Shown: positions 27,705-38,317 of the stretch, piece by piece
Layout: each line of letters opens with the position of its first letter
How positions within the stretch are numbered: the stretch's first letter is position 1
Source of the DNA: Lamellibrachia columna
Lineage: Eukaryota > Annelida > Polychaeta > Sabellida > Siboglinidae
Length of the DNA stretch: 64,000 bases
NCBI GenBank assembly: GCA_963662155.1
Contig: OY759269.1
Span: forward strand, 9,889,698 to 9,953,697
Direction of reading: 5' to 3'
The notes under the pieces: model-generated
Told to the model about the DNA's origin: nothing
The model's database searches: none
The model's input: the letters and a program-made list of their open reading frames with translations, nothing else
Translations under genes and position numbers: made by a program

Positions 27705-27826
27705 GATGAAGGACTCTGCACGCTGGCATCTCTGTAACAGAAGAGTGACCGCCGCCTTCCACGCCACCATCCAGTTGTGGAGCGTCATGATCAGCAATGA
27801 TGGCGGCCTCGCCACGCGAGAGATAG
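27705..27826 (+). pseudogene. KCTD3-like: KCTD3-like exon a, chain 1, with internal in-frame deletion
   Basis: Acceptor GAGACAG, donor GTCAGT. The frame is MKDSARWHLCNRRVTAAFH, then TIQLWSVMISNDGGLATREI. About 30 codons present in the copies at 34,897 and 46,198 (LMDLIDQVVLNAKVLN...) are missing, without loss of frame. Confidence 0.78.
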
Positions 27827-27929
27827 GTCAGTCAGTGAGATAGGTCTGTCAAGAGAAAAGGGCTCTGAGGAGAATCATGTCACTGTCATAGGCACCATGT
27901 GTGTAAATGGTGCACCATAGTCACACAAC

Positions 27930-28360
27930 ACCATGTTTGTAGAGGGATGCTAAAAGTTGGCAAACTTTGTATAGAAATGTTGTTTCTCATAAACAGTTTA
28001 TATACTATTTATGACAATGTTGACCACTTCCTTGCATTTATTAAACATAACTATTTACCAAGCTAATGGCGTTCTTCCTTCTTGTTCACCGCTGTACATG
28101 GTTGAGGGTCAGGTGAAGTATTGTCGAGCCCCTCTTTCTGTTGTTTCTTTTCATAGTTTGATTGAAATAATGGTTTTTCTCATAAGCAATGTATACACTG
28201 TTTATGAAAATGTTGACCATATTATTGGATATATTAAACATAACTTTTTTTACCAAACTAACGGTGCTTTTCCTCTTTGTTCACTGCTGTTCATGGGTTA
28301 GGGTCAGGTAAAATATTGTCAAGTCACTCTTTCTGTTGTTTCTTTCCATACTTTTCTAAA
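27930..28360. repeat. Diverged tandem duplication of about 190-200 bp
   Basis: Two to three copies of a block containing TTTCTCATAA.CA.TTTATA, AAAATGTTGACCA, TATTAAACATAACT and CTCTTTCTGTTGTTTCTTT. Later chains have only one copy (35,220-35,390, 46,550-46,735). Confidence 0.75.
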
Positions 28361-28364
28361 GGCC

Positions 28365-29800
28365 GCTCCCTCTCTCCATCTTTCATCTTCCTCCGATCTT
28401 CTCATATCCCGCCTCAAACAGTCCTCCTATATTTGCTGTGGCCTCCCCCTTTTCCTGAATTGTTGATGTTTTTTCACCTCTGCTCTCTTTGCTAGTTTGC
28501 CTCCATTCATCCTTACCAAGTGGCCTGCCCATCTCACATTGCTTCTCGACAATCATCTTGTTAGGCTGCATTGAATCCCAACCTCTTTCCTCAGGTCGTT
28601 CATCCTTCTTTTGTCCACCCTCTTTGTTCTTTATAGTCGACGAACTCAGTTGTTCTCACAAACTTGCAGCAGCGGTTGTTGCTGTTCTGTCAACGCCACT
28701 GTCTCCAGATCATACAGGCATGCCGGTGTAACACGCGTACTCAGGAATTTCCCTTTCAGCTTTTTCAAAATGTTTCAGTCCAACATGACTCCCCCTACGT
28801 TTCTCCAAGCATTCGCTCCCGCTTGTATGCGACGTCTCACATCTACGTCTGAATGCCCATACTCCGTAAACTTTCATCCATGGTAAACAAATCTATCTAC
28901 TTGCTTGATCTCCTTACTGTCCAAAATTATGGTCAGCTCCTCTCTTTGGTGTCCAACCTTCATCACTTCTGTCTTCTCCAGGCTCATTCTCAGTCCGTGC
29001 TTCTTAAACACTCCCTTCTATTCCTCCAACACTTCCTGTAGTTCTTGTTTGCTCTCTGCTATTATGGCCAAATCATCTGCATACACCATCTTCCTGAGAA
29101 GGTCCACAAATCCCACTACCATTCTCCCTTGCATCTCAAACCTCTTCTCTACCAGCTGTCTTAATGCAAACATCCCATCAGTCCTCATTTTCCCTTTCTG
29201 AATCGCTGTTGTTCTTCCCATAATTCTTGCTCTACTCTCTTTCGGATCTTGCCATCGAGGGTCCTCTCTATCAGCTTCATGATGTGATGTGACTTAGAAA
29301 TGTGATGCTTCCGTATTTCCCAAGGTATTGCACATCTCCCTTCTTCTACCATATTGGGACAATTAGCTCTGTTCACCATTCCTCTGGTCCTTTAACTTTC
29401 CTCATACATGTATTCAGCAGCCTCTTTGTCCAGCTGATTCCACTCTCCCCCGCTGCTATTACCATCTCCACATGCATATCATCGGTACCAGGTGCTCTTC
29501 CCTTCTTCATCCCTTTCATCCCGGTTTGCATCTCTGTATCCGTAATACCAGTTAACTTCTCTTTCCCCTCTACATCCATTGGTAATTCCTCATCGTTGTT
29601 ATTTCCTTCCTTGTTCAGTAGCTCCTTTGAGTAGCTTTCTCAGACCTTCAGCATTACCTCTTTTTCTGTCACTAACTTCCCATTTATATCGTTGATCATC
29701 TTCTTTGCACCATCCTCGTCTAGTTTGCTATATACGTCTGCTTCCATATCTCTCCTCACCTAACAACAGCTCCCTTTGCCGCTGTATTCACCTGCCCGTA
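28365..29800 (-). mobile_element. Non-LTR retrotransposon reverse-transcriptase fragment (longest copy)
   Basis: Minus-strand blocks in order from high to low coordinates: GRAPGTDDMHVEMVIAAGE (29,373-29,579), HIMKLIERTLDGKIRKRVEQ (29,185-29,379), MVYADDLAIIAESKQELQEV (29,018-29,221) with an intact YADD box, and a C-terminal tail (28,383-28,571). Frames are broken between the blocks. Clade not settled; the style is neither CR1 nor typical L1. The element sits in the intron between KCTD3-like exons a and b. Confidence 0.83.
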
Positions 29801-30424
29801 TGTGTGTATATCCTTGAATCCGGTTGATTTCCTCTCTCCTTGTTCTTCTCTATTTCTTTCCAGGCTTCCTTCTTTTCGTATACTGCCTCTGTAACTTCAC
29901 AGAGGCAGCCCCTATATTGAAGTATGCTAACAATGTATGCTAACAATGCCCCTATAATGAAGAGAGCGTGTGGACAACGACTGTGTAATTTGGTTACGTG
30001 GGCAACTAGTTCCTGTAACATTACTGCACGTGCAGTTTTACGTGGTTTTCGGTCTCTGCTAAGTACAAATCTATTTCGCCATACACACATGTTCCAAACC
30101 ACCCATAGCTCAAAACTGTACTTGATGAAACTAAAAGGGAATACAACATTATATATTGTTCTTCCCCTATTGTTCACTTTATGCAATTAGATAGGACTTC
30201 GCTCTGCTTTGTATTTGTTCTTATTGTATAGAGTTACAATAAATTTGAATTGAATTTTTAGTCCAGTCGACTAAACTGATACATTGAGACCGAGGTACTT
30301 TTATGTGGATTAAATATCTCCTTTTAGCAGGTCCATAAAGAACTGTTTTATTAATATTTGTGCTTAGTGTAAGGTGAAAACGTCGTACTACTTCACTGAA
30401 TAAAAGTGTTCTCTCCCCTTGCAG
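29801..30424. other. Remainder of intron a-b, chain 1
   Basis: No further element recognised. A short direct repeat, TATGCTAACAAT, occurs twice at about 29,924-29,948. Confidence 0.35.
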
Positions 30425-30540
30425 GCAAGTTCCATATGTATGTTGTCATCAACAACCTGTTCTTCATTGGCAATCAACTCGCAGCACTCAGTAGGACAGG
30501 CAAGGTGAGGGTGTGGCACACCATGACACTGAACTAGCAA
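30425..30540 (+). pseudogene. KCTD3-like: KCTD3-like exon b, chain 1, with TAG
   Basis: Acceptor CCCTTGCAG. Reads KFHMYVVINNLFFIGNQLA, ALSRTGKVRVWHTMTLN and then TAG where the orphan exon has TGG. The donor CAG-GT is also lost (CAA-TT). Confidence 0.82.
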
Positions 30541-30785
30541 TTAAATATCTCATGATTGCCGGACTCAGTACGACATGCAAGGTCGGGGTGTTGCATACAA
30601 TGAAAGAACTTGCAGGTAAATCTCTCACCGTGGCAGATTTTTTCGCTCACATTGGCTCCATTCAGTATGACAGGCAAGGTCAGAACTTGCTGGTATATCT
30701 CACGGTGGCTGCACTCAACAGGGCAGGCAATGTCAGGGTGTGGCATGCCATGACACAGAACTGGCAAGTAAGGCTCCTCGTGACG
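30490..30785. repeat. Exon-end minisatellite, copy at 30.5 kb
   Basis: Three to four diverged tandem copies of the exon b end (ACAGGCAA.GTC.GGGTGTGG, ATGACACAGAACTGGCA). Confidence 0.8.
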
Positions 30786-31139
30786 GCCAATCAGTGATCT
30801 CTAGGAGATAGTTTTGTATAAGTATATGGACAAATGAAATGTTATGCAAATATTTCTATGAGGATGTTGTTTCATTATATTTTAATTGTTATCTTTTGAA
30901 TGAAACTCTGATCTCTATTTCATAAATATCTTGCAAATACGGCAGTTGTTGAGATTTGTGTACTAAGGTCACTGTATAGCCAAGGTGTCCTTGATATACC
31001 CATATCCGTAGTAATACTTAACAATAACTGAAGCTTTATATTTACTTGTCATCATGATAAGCATGCTTTGCCTTATAACAGTGACAAAACAGATAAATAA
31101 ATGTGTAACTTAAGATAAAATATACAATTGAAAGCTTGG

Positions 31140-31380
31140 TTTTCTTTTCAAGTAATTCAAATTGAAGCATTGATTATGAATATAACTAAAGTCATATTAG
31201 TCTGGATGGATACGGTTAGGACACAGCTAATTTTCATAACATGATCAGCACACAAGATAATTTCCATGACACGAACAGCACACAACTTAGCTTGATGCCC
31301 TTGGCATAATTTAAAGTCATCTCCATAGATAACTTGGAACCACACCTTCAGTGTATCTTCAGTAAAGAAAAAATATTGTA
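31140..31380 (+). pseudogene. KCTD3-like: Decayed KCTD3-like exon e, chain 1
   Basis: Aligns by eye with 38,040-38,330 (shared TTTTCAAGT, AATTGAAGCATTGATTATGA, CTTGGCAT, GGAACCACACCTTCAGT). No open frame remains. Confidence 0.65.
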
Positions 31381-31985
31381 TAAACCTTTCATTGTGCTGT
31401 TTTCTAGAAAGTGCTGTCTGTGTGGAAATATGAATAACTATAGTTGCTATTCTTGATGTTTTATTGGAAAACTGGGTACCTCTTTGTTGTTAGTCTGGAC
31501 CCGCCTGTTATTTGAAGAAAAATGCTTTTATTTAAGAAACAATAGCAACTTCTTATAATTCTGACATCCGTAAATACAAATTATAATAATTATACATACA
31601 TCGACCAATCAAAAGTGTATAATGGTTATACAAAATCATGGTATGCAATAGGAGCATAAGTTGATAAGACAATAGGATCATGAGACACTTGTATGTAAGG
31701 CTTGAATAGTAAAATTCGAGGAACCACCTTACATTTTTTAGTAACTCAAATTACTGGGCCAGCAAATTGCATTGTTGACTGATGTGACTGCTTAAATAAT
31801 AAATTACTAACCGTAATTCAATGATACGTTTCCAAAGACAGTCAAAATAAACCTAAGAAATTGGAACATTTTCAGACATTCTGTATATAATGCAGTAGAA
31901 GAACAATATCCAGGATATATTTTGTCTGATGAACAGTATTTCCGGAATAGTATACATGGATTGAATGTTAGGATATTGTCAAGAT

Positions 31986-32295
31986 GGGGGTCAGCCGTGG
32001 GTTAGTGGTTAAGGTATTGGACTCTAAATTCAAGGGTTCTGAGTTCACGGTTCGTTTTCGAAGCTTACGCAATTTCGTTTACCCTTCTTTGCCTCAGTCT
32101 ACTCAGCTGTAAATGAGTACAAATACTGTTTGGAATGTACCTGCGATGAACTAGTGTCCCGTCCAGGATTGTCAGTATAACTGCACTCTAAGTTGCTTTG
32201 CACTTTAGAAACCAAGTTTATGCACTGGTCATTATAAGCCTTTATGGCATCCTAAGGCGTAATGCCTGGGGAATGACTTTATCCACCTACCTACC
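31986..32295 (+). mobile_element. tRNA-headed SINE, 310 bp, with target duplication
   Basis: The head GTGGGTTAGTGGTTAAGGTA resembles a pol III A box of a tRNA-derived SINE. The body contains CTCAGCTGTAAATGAGTAC and GTGTCCCGTCCAGG, and the tail ends in CTACCTACC. It is flanked by imperfect 11-base direct repeats (ATTGTCAAGAT at 31,975-31,985 and ATTGTCCAGAT at 32,296-32,306). The paralogous positions near 24,475, 49,260 and 61,530 read straight through without it, which defines both ends. Confidence 0.88.
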
Positions 32296-32339
32296 ATTGT
32301 CCAGATAATATTGGTAGGGATACAATCAGGAGGAAAAGC

Positions 32340-33150
32340 TAACTTATATCAAACGTACATTGCTAAACTTTTAGTACGGGTCACGCGCGACTGCACTACT
32401 AGCAAAAATATCCTTTCCGTGGTTGTGCGACTGGGTCAACGAACATACCATGACTCGTGCAACTCATGTGCACACCGCTGTGTTCGTTAATCCCTGTTCA
32501 TAATATAAGACATTTTGAAATTCTAGCTTATTGCACAAAACAAAACTATCAGTTCCTCAGAGACAATTAAAACTGGATTGAATTACCAACAATGGATTGA
32601 ATGAATAAGTTATATTTTAGAGTGTACAATGTCATTCTTAATAATTTTATACAGAGTAGACTGTTCAGCTAGTATGTAAGTTGTAAGAGAAGAAATATAG
32701 ACAATTACGGTCATAAATGTGTGCACGTTAACATGGCAACTGAGATTGCATATGCATTGGATCAGATCACATTACGAGGAGCAGTTTCACAACGAAAAGA
32801 ATCAGATACAGTACACAGATATACGTGGCTGATTTCTTAGCATAAGTATGCTGGCAGATTAAACAAATACTATCAGTCAGTGTCAAACAGAAGACTAACA
32901 TTTCTAGAATCCATCATGCAGAAATTATAATTAGCTCGTTTGGTTATTTCTATTATATAAAAAAAAATGTATTACAATATTTTATACCCTTAAATTCTAA
33001 CTTGGAACATCAACATATGTTCAGTACATGTAATTTCTCTACAATGAAGTCATTTATCTTGTTTGATTGATGGTGATATTTTTTTTTTTATAAAGGTGGG
33101 GCTATTATGATACACAATACGATTTTTGTGATACAATATTATATTGTAAA
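32340..33150. other. Unique sequence, nothing recognised
   Basis: AT-rich spacer with no coding exon, RNA gene or repeat identified. Confidence 0.4.
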
Positions 33151-33156
33151 AAAACT

Positions 33157-33396
33157 TTAAAAAACTTGGTCGGTAGAGCATGTTTCTTTGGTGTCGATGA
33201 ACAAAGACTTCTTTATGGTATCAGCATATGGCACCATCTTCATGAAATCAAATATCCTTTGATATCTGAGTTTAATGTTTGCTGCAGTGTACTTCTGCAA
33301 TTCTGGCTCCTGCAGTAGGTCAGTCATGTAAGAAAGATAATTCTTTCTGCCATCACAATTTGTGATCACTGCACTTTGAATGTATGCATATCCTGC
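33157..33396 (-). CDS. Unidentified terminal exon on the minus strand
   Basis: A minus-strand frame of 79 codons plus stop, preceded by a plausible acceptor (GTGTCACAG just above 33,396). It reads GYAYIQSAVITNCDGRKNY, LSYMTDLLQEPELQKY, NIKLRYQRIFDFMKMVPYAD, and ends in CSTDQVF. The amino-acid composition is that of a folded globular protein, not translated repeat, and GC is higher than in the flanks. No family recognised and no upstream exon located. It is absent from the other duplicated chains. It is either the last exon of a real gene on the opposite strand, or a retained relic. Confidence 0.5.
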   Translation of the reverse strand, partial: AGYAYIQSAVITNCDGRKNYLSYMTDLLQEPELQKYTAANIKLRYQRIFDFMKMVPYADTIKKSLFIDTKETCSTDQVF

Positions 33397-33974
33397 CTGT
33401 GACACATTGGAAGAATGTTTTCAATATTTTGAATTAATGTAAAGGGTATACAGTGAAACCCCTCGTTGAAAGTCACCTACTTAATCAAAAGGGATGGTCA
33501 TAAAAGTGCGGTGTTCTGTCATCAGAGATTTGACCATTTCTAAGCATGGGCCTATTGTAGACATAGCCAAATGTTACCATAACTACATATATAATACATA
33601 TGGTTAGTAAGGTAGTATTTGGTAACATTGTTCAAAGTATGGTTGTTAGTTTGCTAAATAAGTTCACCATTATATACAGCATTGTTGTGCTATTGACCCT
33701 CGTCATTTGAGTTTTACAAACTTCAGACGGCCAGAACACTAAAATCCACTATTTTCATTGTAATATTCAGTCTAAGTTCCGGTGCCACTTCCTTAATTTA
33801 CTATACAACTATTGTTCACTAGTGTCTTTGTCTTGAAGGAATAATACGCAGGAAATGGCAGGATGTTTCCACAGTGTGTACTCCTGAGAAGTTACAAACT
33901 TCATAAATTTGACTGTTTCATCTCTTTCAATATGCCTTATGTTTCGCAATATGAAAAAATATTTATTCATGATA

Positions 33975-34262
33975 TTTCTACCACACAATGTTAGAATGCC
34001 AGACTCGGCTGAGGGAACCCAGGTTCAAACCCAATTGTTGAAGTATCAAAGCTTTGACAATTTTGTTCCCCCACATTACCACAGTTCACTCAGCTGTAAA
34101 TGAGTACCCAGGTACAGACAACTGTGGAAATGTGAACGAAAAATCTTCGCACAGTAATTGCAGCATTGCTGAATGCTTCCCAGAGAAATTCAAAAGGTGT
34201 TGGAATGAACAGGTCAGCCAGGGGGTGAACTGTTAAGCACGTTGAACAATCCCAAGGACTGG
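33975..34262 (+). mobile_element. tRNA-headed SINE, second family, about 290 bp
   Basis: Has a B-box-like AGGTTCAAACCC (34,020-34,031; GGGTTCAAATCC in later copies), CTCAGCTGTAAATGAGTACC, and a tail of AAGCACGTTGAACAATCCC plus AAGGACTGGATA. Other copies: 45,650-45,909 and 57,923-58,182 (+, 3' truncated), and minus-strand copies at 43,068-43,245, 54,071-54,248, 42,868-42,915 and 53,872-53,919. Confidence 0.8.
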
Positions 34263-34313
34263 ATACAGTGCTGTGTAAACAAAAACATACTGTTACTTGA
34301 AGTCTTTTTACAG

Positions 34314-34419
34314 GTGCTGCGGCAGCCAGGAACAATTTTGGTGGACAAAGAGTGAACAATATCAAGGGTCACTTCAATCGGATCGCTCTTGCCTATCCCC
34401 ACTTTGTGTGTTGGTACAG
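34314..34419 (+). pseudogene. KCTD3-like: KCTD3-like exon z, chain 2
   Basis: Acceptor TTTTTACAG, donor GTTGGT. Open frame GAAAARNNFGGQRVNNIKG, HFNRIALAYPHFVCWYR. The whole exon is deleted in the chains at 46 and 58 kb. Confidence 0.8.
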
Positions 34420-34896
34420 GTTGGTGTCATAAGTAGACGTAACCACATTAGAAGCAGGCCATTCATGGACCTCTTGCAAATTCATTGGATTATGAGTGGA
34501 CCAGACAACTGTAACGATGAATTGTGGGGGAGGGGAGAATGTCACATTAGATTGAGAAACTAACTTTTACAGCTGTTCTAATAAATCAGTATTTGCACTG
34601 AGTAGTAATGGCTTATGTTTTGGTAACCTGTTTGATTTGTTTAATGTTTTTATTTATTCTTTCACTGTACATCCTTCTTGTCAAAGGATATATGATTTTT
34701 ATGAGAATGCTGTAGTCAAGAAGAGTACTTCATTTATATGAGTACAACCATATGGTAAAATGCATATTGCTCAAACAGAGATACATATGGGAGATTTTGT
34801 AATTTTCCACAGCAGAATACGAAAGTGTGGGTGTGTGAACCGTTTGATTGACGCAGATCTACAGATCGATGTAACTTGTGTATTTATGTGAGACAG

Positions 34897-35064
34897 GATG
34901 AAGGACTCTGCACGCTGCCAATTTTCGTGGACTATTCCGTGTCTGATGGATTTGATAGATCAGGTTATCCTCAATGCCAAGGTGCTCAACACTACTTCCA
35001 GTCCACTATACAGTTGTGGAGCGTAATGGTCAACAATGATGGCAGCCTCATCACACGTGAGATA
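34897..35064 (+). pseudogene. KCTD3-like: KCTD3-like exon a, chain 2, frameshifted
   Basis: Reads MKDSARCQFSWTIPCLM, DLIDQVILNAKVLNT. About 37 bases are then missing compared with the copy at 46,198, and the frame shifts. The donor, AGATAGGTCAGT in chain 1, is AGATAAGTCAGT here, so GT is lost. Confidence 0.8.
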
Positions 35065-35384
35065 AGTCAGTCAGTGAGATAGGTGTGTCATGAGAAAAAG
35101 GCTCTGGAGAGAATCATGTCACTGTCACAGACACCAGATTTCTAAATGGCGCATCATAGTCACACAACACCATGTCTGTAGAGGGGTGCTAAAATTTAGC
35201 AAATGTTGTATTGAAATGTTTTTTTCTCATCAGCAATTTATACACTGTTTATGAAAATGTTGACCATATTCATGAATTTATTAAACATAACTTTTTTTAC
35301 CAAACTAACGGTGCTTTTTCTCTTTGTTCACTGTTATTCATGATTTAAGGTCAGGTAAAATATTGACGAGTCACTCTTTCTGTT

Positions 35385-36245
35385 GTTTCTTTCCATACCT
35401 TCTATCGGCCACCCCCTCTCCATCTTTCATCTTCCCCCGATCTTCTCGTATCCCACCTCACGCAGTCCTTCGATCTTAGCTGTTCGCTTTCCCTTTTCTT
35501 GCATCCTTGATGTTTTTTCCACCTCTCTCTTCCACTCTCTTTACTATTTTGTCTGCATCCATCCTTACCATGTGGCATGTGGCTTGCCCATCTCACCTTG
35601 CTTCTCACCAATATTCCTGTTCAGCTGTCCTGTTGCATCCCATCTTTCCTCGTTCATCCTTCTTTCATCAACCCTCTTTGTTCTGATTATTCGATGAAAC
35701 CAGAACAAAACTTGCAGCTGCTGTTGTTGTTCTGTCAACGCCACTGTCTCCAGATACATATACAGATACATATACAGATACAGGCATGCTGGTGTAACGT
35801 AAGCTCTCAGGAGTTTCCTTTTCAGCTTTTTCTAAATGTTTCTCTCCAACATGACTCCCTCTACCTTTCCCCGAGCATTCGCTCCCTGTTGTATCCGACA
35901 TCGCATTTCTACCTCTGAATGCCCATCCTCATTAACCATTCCTCCAAATTACACAAAGCCATCCACGTGGTTGATCTCTTTATCATCCAAACTAATGATC
36001 AAGTCCTCTCTCTCTGATGTCAAACCCACATCACTTCTGTCTTCTCCCGGCTCATTCTCAGTCCGGGCTTTATGAACACCCCCTTCCATTCCTCCAACAC
36101 TTCCTGTAGTTCTTGTTTGTTGTCTGCTATCATGGCTAGATCGTTTGCATACATCACCTTCCTGAGAACATCCTTTATGGTGATCTTCCTGCTGATTAGT
36201 GCTAGTACCATTATAAACAGTAATGGGTCACTTCCTTGCCTCTAA
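35385..36245 (-). mobile_element. Non-LTR reverse-transcriptase fragment, second copy
   Basis: Paralogous to the 3' part of the element at 28.4-29.8 kb. Minus-strand frames include VMYANDLAMIADNKQELQEV (YADD changed to YAND) and the C-terminal segment at 35,402-35,611. Same intron position (between exons a and b). Confidence 0.83.
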
Positions 36246-36299
36246 CCGATGTTAACTGGAAACTCTTCCAACAACCCAGAACCAACCACAACCCTTCTT

Positions 36300-37095
36300 T
36301 TTGTTCTCAGGAACAGGAGAGGTCTGGGCGTTGCACGCCTTGACACAGAACTAGCAGTTAAATCTATCACGGTGGCTGTGCTCGGTAGGACAAGCAATGT
36401 CGGGGTGTGGTATTCCATGGCAAAGAACTGCCACGTAATTATCTCAGGTGGCTGTACTCGGTAGGAGAGGCAAGGTCGTTGTGTGGCATGCCATGGCACA
36501 TATCTGGCAGGTAATTCTCTCATGGTGGATGTACACTGTAGGACAGCAAATTCGGGGTGTGGCATGCCATGGCACAGAACTGGCACATAATTCTCTCACA
36601 GTTGCTGTACTCGGTAGGAGAGGCAAGGTCATTGTGTGGCATGCCATGGCACAGATCTGGCAGGTAATTCTCTCACGGTGGCTGTACTCGGTAGTAGAGG
36701 CAAGGTCGTTGTGTGGCATGCCATGGCACAGATCTGGCAGGTAATTATCTCATGGTGGAAGTACTCTGTAGGACAGCAAATTCGGGGTGTGGCATGCCAT
36801 GGCACAGAACTGGCACATAATTCTCTCACGGTTGCTGTACTCAGTATTAGAGGCAAGATCGTTGTGTGGCATGCCATAGCACAGACCTGGCAGGTAATTC
36901 TCTCACGGTGGCTGTACTCAATAGGACAGGCAAGGTCGGGGTGTGTTATGCCATGACACAAAATTGGCAGGTAATTCTATTAAGGTGGCTGTACTCAGAA
37001 GGTGAGGCAAGGTCGGGGTGTGGCATGCCATGGCACAGAACTGCCAGTTAATTATCTCAAGGTGGCTATACTCAGTAGGACAGGTAATGTCGGGG
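36300..37095. repeat. KCTD3-like: 77-bp minisatellite built from the end of exon b and its splice donor
   Basis: About ten tandem units of 77 bp. Each contains the exon-b end (GGCAAGGTCG, GTGTGGCATGCCATGGCAC, CTGGCAG) followed by GTAATTCTCTCACGGTGGC. In most units CAG-GTAATT is preserved as a potential 5' splice site; in others it is CAC-ATAATT. Because 77 is not divisible by three, the frame changes from unit to unit. Confidence 0.9.
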
Positions 37096-37405
37096 TGGAA
37101 GAAGGTGGTTGTTTATTGGCTGGATAGAAAAGAAATTACTATATAAGTAAAATCGAAAACAATTGTTGACTATTGAGAAAAGTGATGACAAGAAAGCTTG
37201 GGTACTTTGGCCACATTACAAGGAAGAAGATGTTTGATGGACGGTTCCCCATTTGACCCTCTATGTTAGTCAGAAGGGGAATAGGACACAACAGACAGAC
37301 CATCATAAATTATTTATATGTTAGATAGAATACACAGAATATCTGTATGCAGACATGGAAAACTAAAGCTGATTGAGTGTTGTTGTTTCTGCATCCTACC
37401 TACAG

Positions 37406-37495
37406 ACATGCAGAAGTTTCCGCTGCGTATGAAGGAGATATACCATAGTAGGGACCGTGTCACAGACCTCAGTTTCTATCTCGCCCCCACAACAG
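37406..37495 (+). pseudogene. KCTD3-like: KCTD3-like exon c, chain 2
   Basis: Acceptor CTACCTACAG, donor GTGAGT. Open frame DMQKFPLRMKEIYHSRDRV, TDLSFYLAPTTG. The DMQKFPLRMK block is a hallmark of KCTD3/SHKBP1 as I remember the family. Confidence 0.88.
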
Positions 37496-37688
37496 GTGAG
37501 TCTCCCTGCTTGTTACATTTGATTAGAATGTTACAAATAAAAGTTATGAATACTGACTAATTCATAGAAACTACAATTAAGACTAAAGTCTCATTTAGAT
37601 GTGTTGATTATATTTGTTATGCTAATGTGCAAGTTGCTCCTTTGAAGCAGGGCTGTTTTGATATTGTACATTGCTTGACTGTTTTCAG

Positions 37689-37858
37689 CCCTGAGTGGGA
37701 AATGTATTGAGATAGCCTACTGGGCAATTTCGGGGGCTGCGCAGGTGATTCTGCAGCAACCAGAGTCAGTTGGACAGGGCCACAGCTCTTCCAGATATTC
37801 TCTGTACACACCAATCCCATCACCAAGGTGATGTTGTCAACGAAGCATTGCGTCTCTG
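37689..37858 (+). pseudogene. KCTD3-like: KCTD3-like exon d, chain 2, one-base deletion
   Basis: Acceptor TGTTTTCAG, donor GTAGGA. It starts in one frame (GKCIEIAYWAISGAAQV, ILQQPESVGQG) and continues in another (PQLFQIFSVHTNPITKV, MLSTKHCVSG). One base is missing in the GGGCC run near 37,775. The same deletion is present in the chains at 48 and 60 kb. Confidence 0.88.
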
Positions 37859-38161
37859 GTAGGATCAATTCTCAAGTATATTTCTTTGGAAAATATTCAA
37901 ATATACATGGAAAAGCTTTAATTCATGATGATGCCCATGTCACGTTTATTGGTTGATTTTAGTGGGCCATCAATTACATATACTGTGACATCCACAGTCA
38001 TATAAAATATACAAGTAAAAGCTTGGTTTTCTTTTCAAGTTATCCAAATTGAAGCATTGATTATGATCATATCAAATTTTTTTTGATATGACGCGGCTTA
38101 TCAGTATCAGGTCCTTGAATAATGGAAAGTATATCACTGTAGCTCACTGCTGTGTTTTCAG

Positions 38162-38317
38162 TGTGCTCTGAGTACAACCATGTACATACGAGGAACGTGA
38201 TCTGATTCCTTGGCATGACTAGCACAGAGCCCGGCTAAGTGGCCTTGGCATCATTCAAGTGTATCTCCATAGAGAGAATGGAACCACACCTTCAGTATAT
38301 CCACAGTAACAACTTTG
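38162..38317 (+). pseudogene. KCTD3-like: KCTD3-like exon e, chain 2, two stops
   Basis: Acceptor GTTTTCAG, donor GTAAGT. Reads CSEYNHVHTRNVI, TGA, FLGMTSTEPG, TAA, VALASFKCISIERMEPHLQ. The TGA lies where the family has Arg, consistent with CGA to TGA. Confidence 0.85.

Larger units (their letters stand above)
26150..31380 (+). pseudogene. KCTD3-like: KCTD3/SHKBP1-like pseudogene, chain 1 (exons z, a, b and remnant of e)
   Basis: Exon z is 26,150-26,247, exon a 27,705-27,826, exon b 30,425-30,540, with a decayed exon e at about 31,140-31,365. Splice phases join correctly: z ends with AG, which with the first G of exon a gives Arg before MKDSARW, and exon a ends in G, which with GC at the start of b gives Gly before KFHMYVV. 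The product order (SRIAVAYPH, TIQLWSVM, NLFFIGNQL, VRVWH) matches the WD40 part of KCTD3/SHKBP1. Lesions: an in-frame deletion in exon a, TGG to TAG near the end of exon b, exons c and d not recognised, exon e unreadable. No BTB domain exons are visible. Confidence 0.78.
34314..38317 (+). pseudogene. KCTD3-like: KCTD3/SHKBP1-like pseudogene, chain 2 (exons z, a, b-repeat, c, d, e)
   Basis: The most complete chain. Exon z 34,314-34,419, a 34,897-35,064, the exon-b end amplified as a 77-bp array (36,300-37,095), c 37,406-37,495, d 37,689-37,858 and e 38,162-38,317. Peptide blocks in order are HFNRIALAYPHFV, MKDSARCQFSW, LMDLIDQVILNAKVLN, DMQKFPLRMK, CIEIAYWAISGAAQVILQQ, PQLFQIFSVHTNP, ITKVMLSTKHCVSV and CSEYNHVHT. 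This is the order of the KCTD3/SHKBP1 WD40 region as I remember it. Lesions: a frameshifting deletion in a, a lost donor after a, a one-base deletion in d, and TGA and TAA in e. The d-e splice phase still joins correctly (G plus TG gives Val). Confidence 0.85.

Noticed and set aside
29788..30186. 132-codon minus-strand frame next to the LINE fragment
   Set aside because: No RT or other motif is recognisable and it does not continue the LINE frames. Treated as chance.
31986..32070. A functional tRNA gene
   Set aside because: The A-box-like head is present, but the cloverleaf and a good B box are not. The 310-base length, tail and target duplication identify a SINE.
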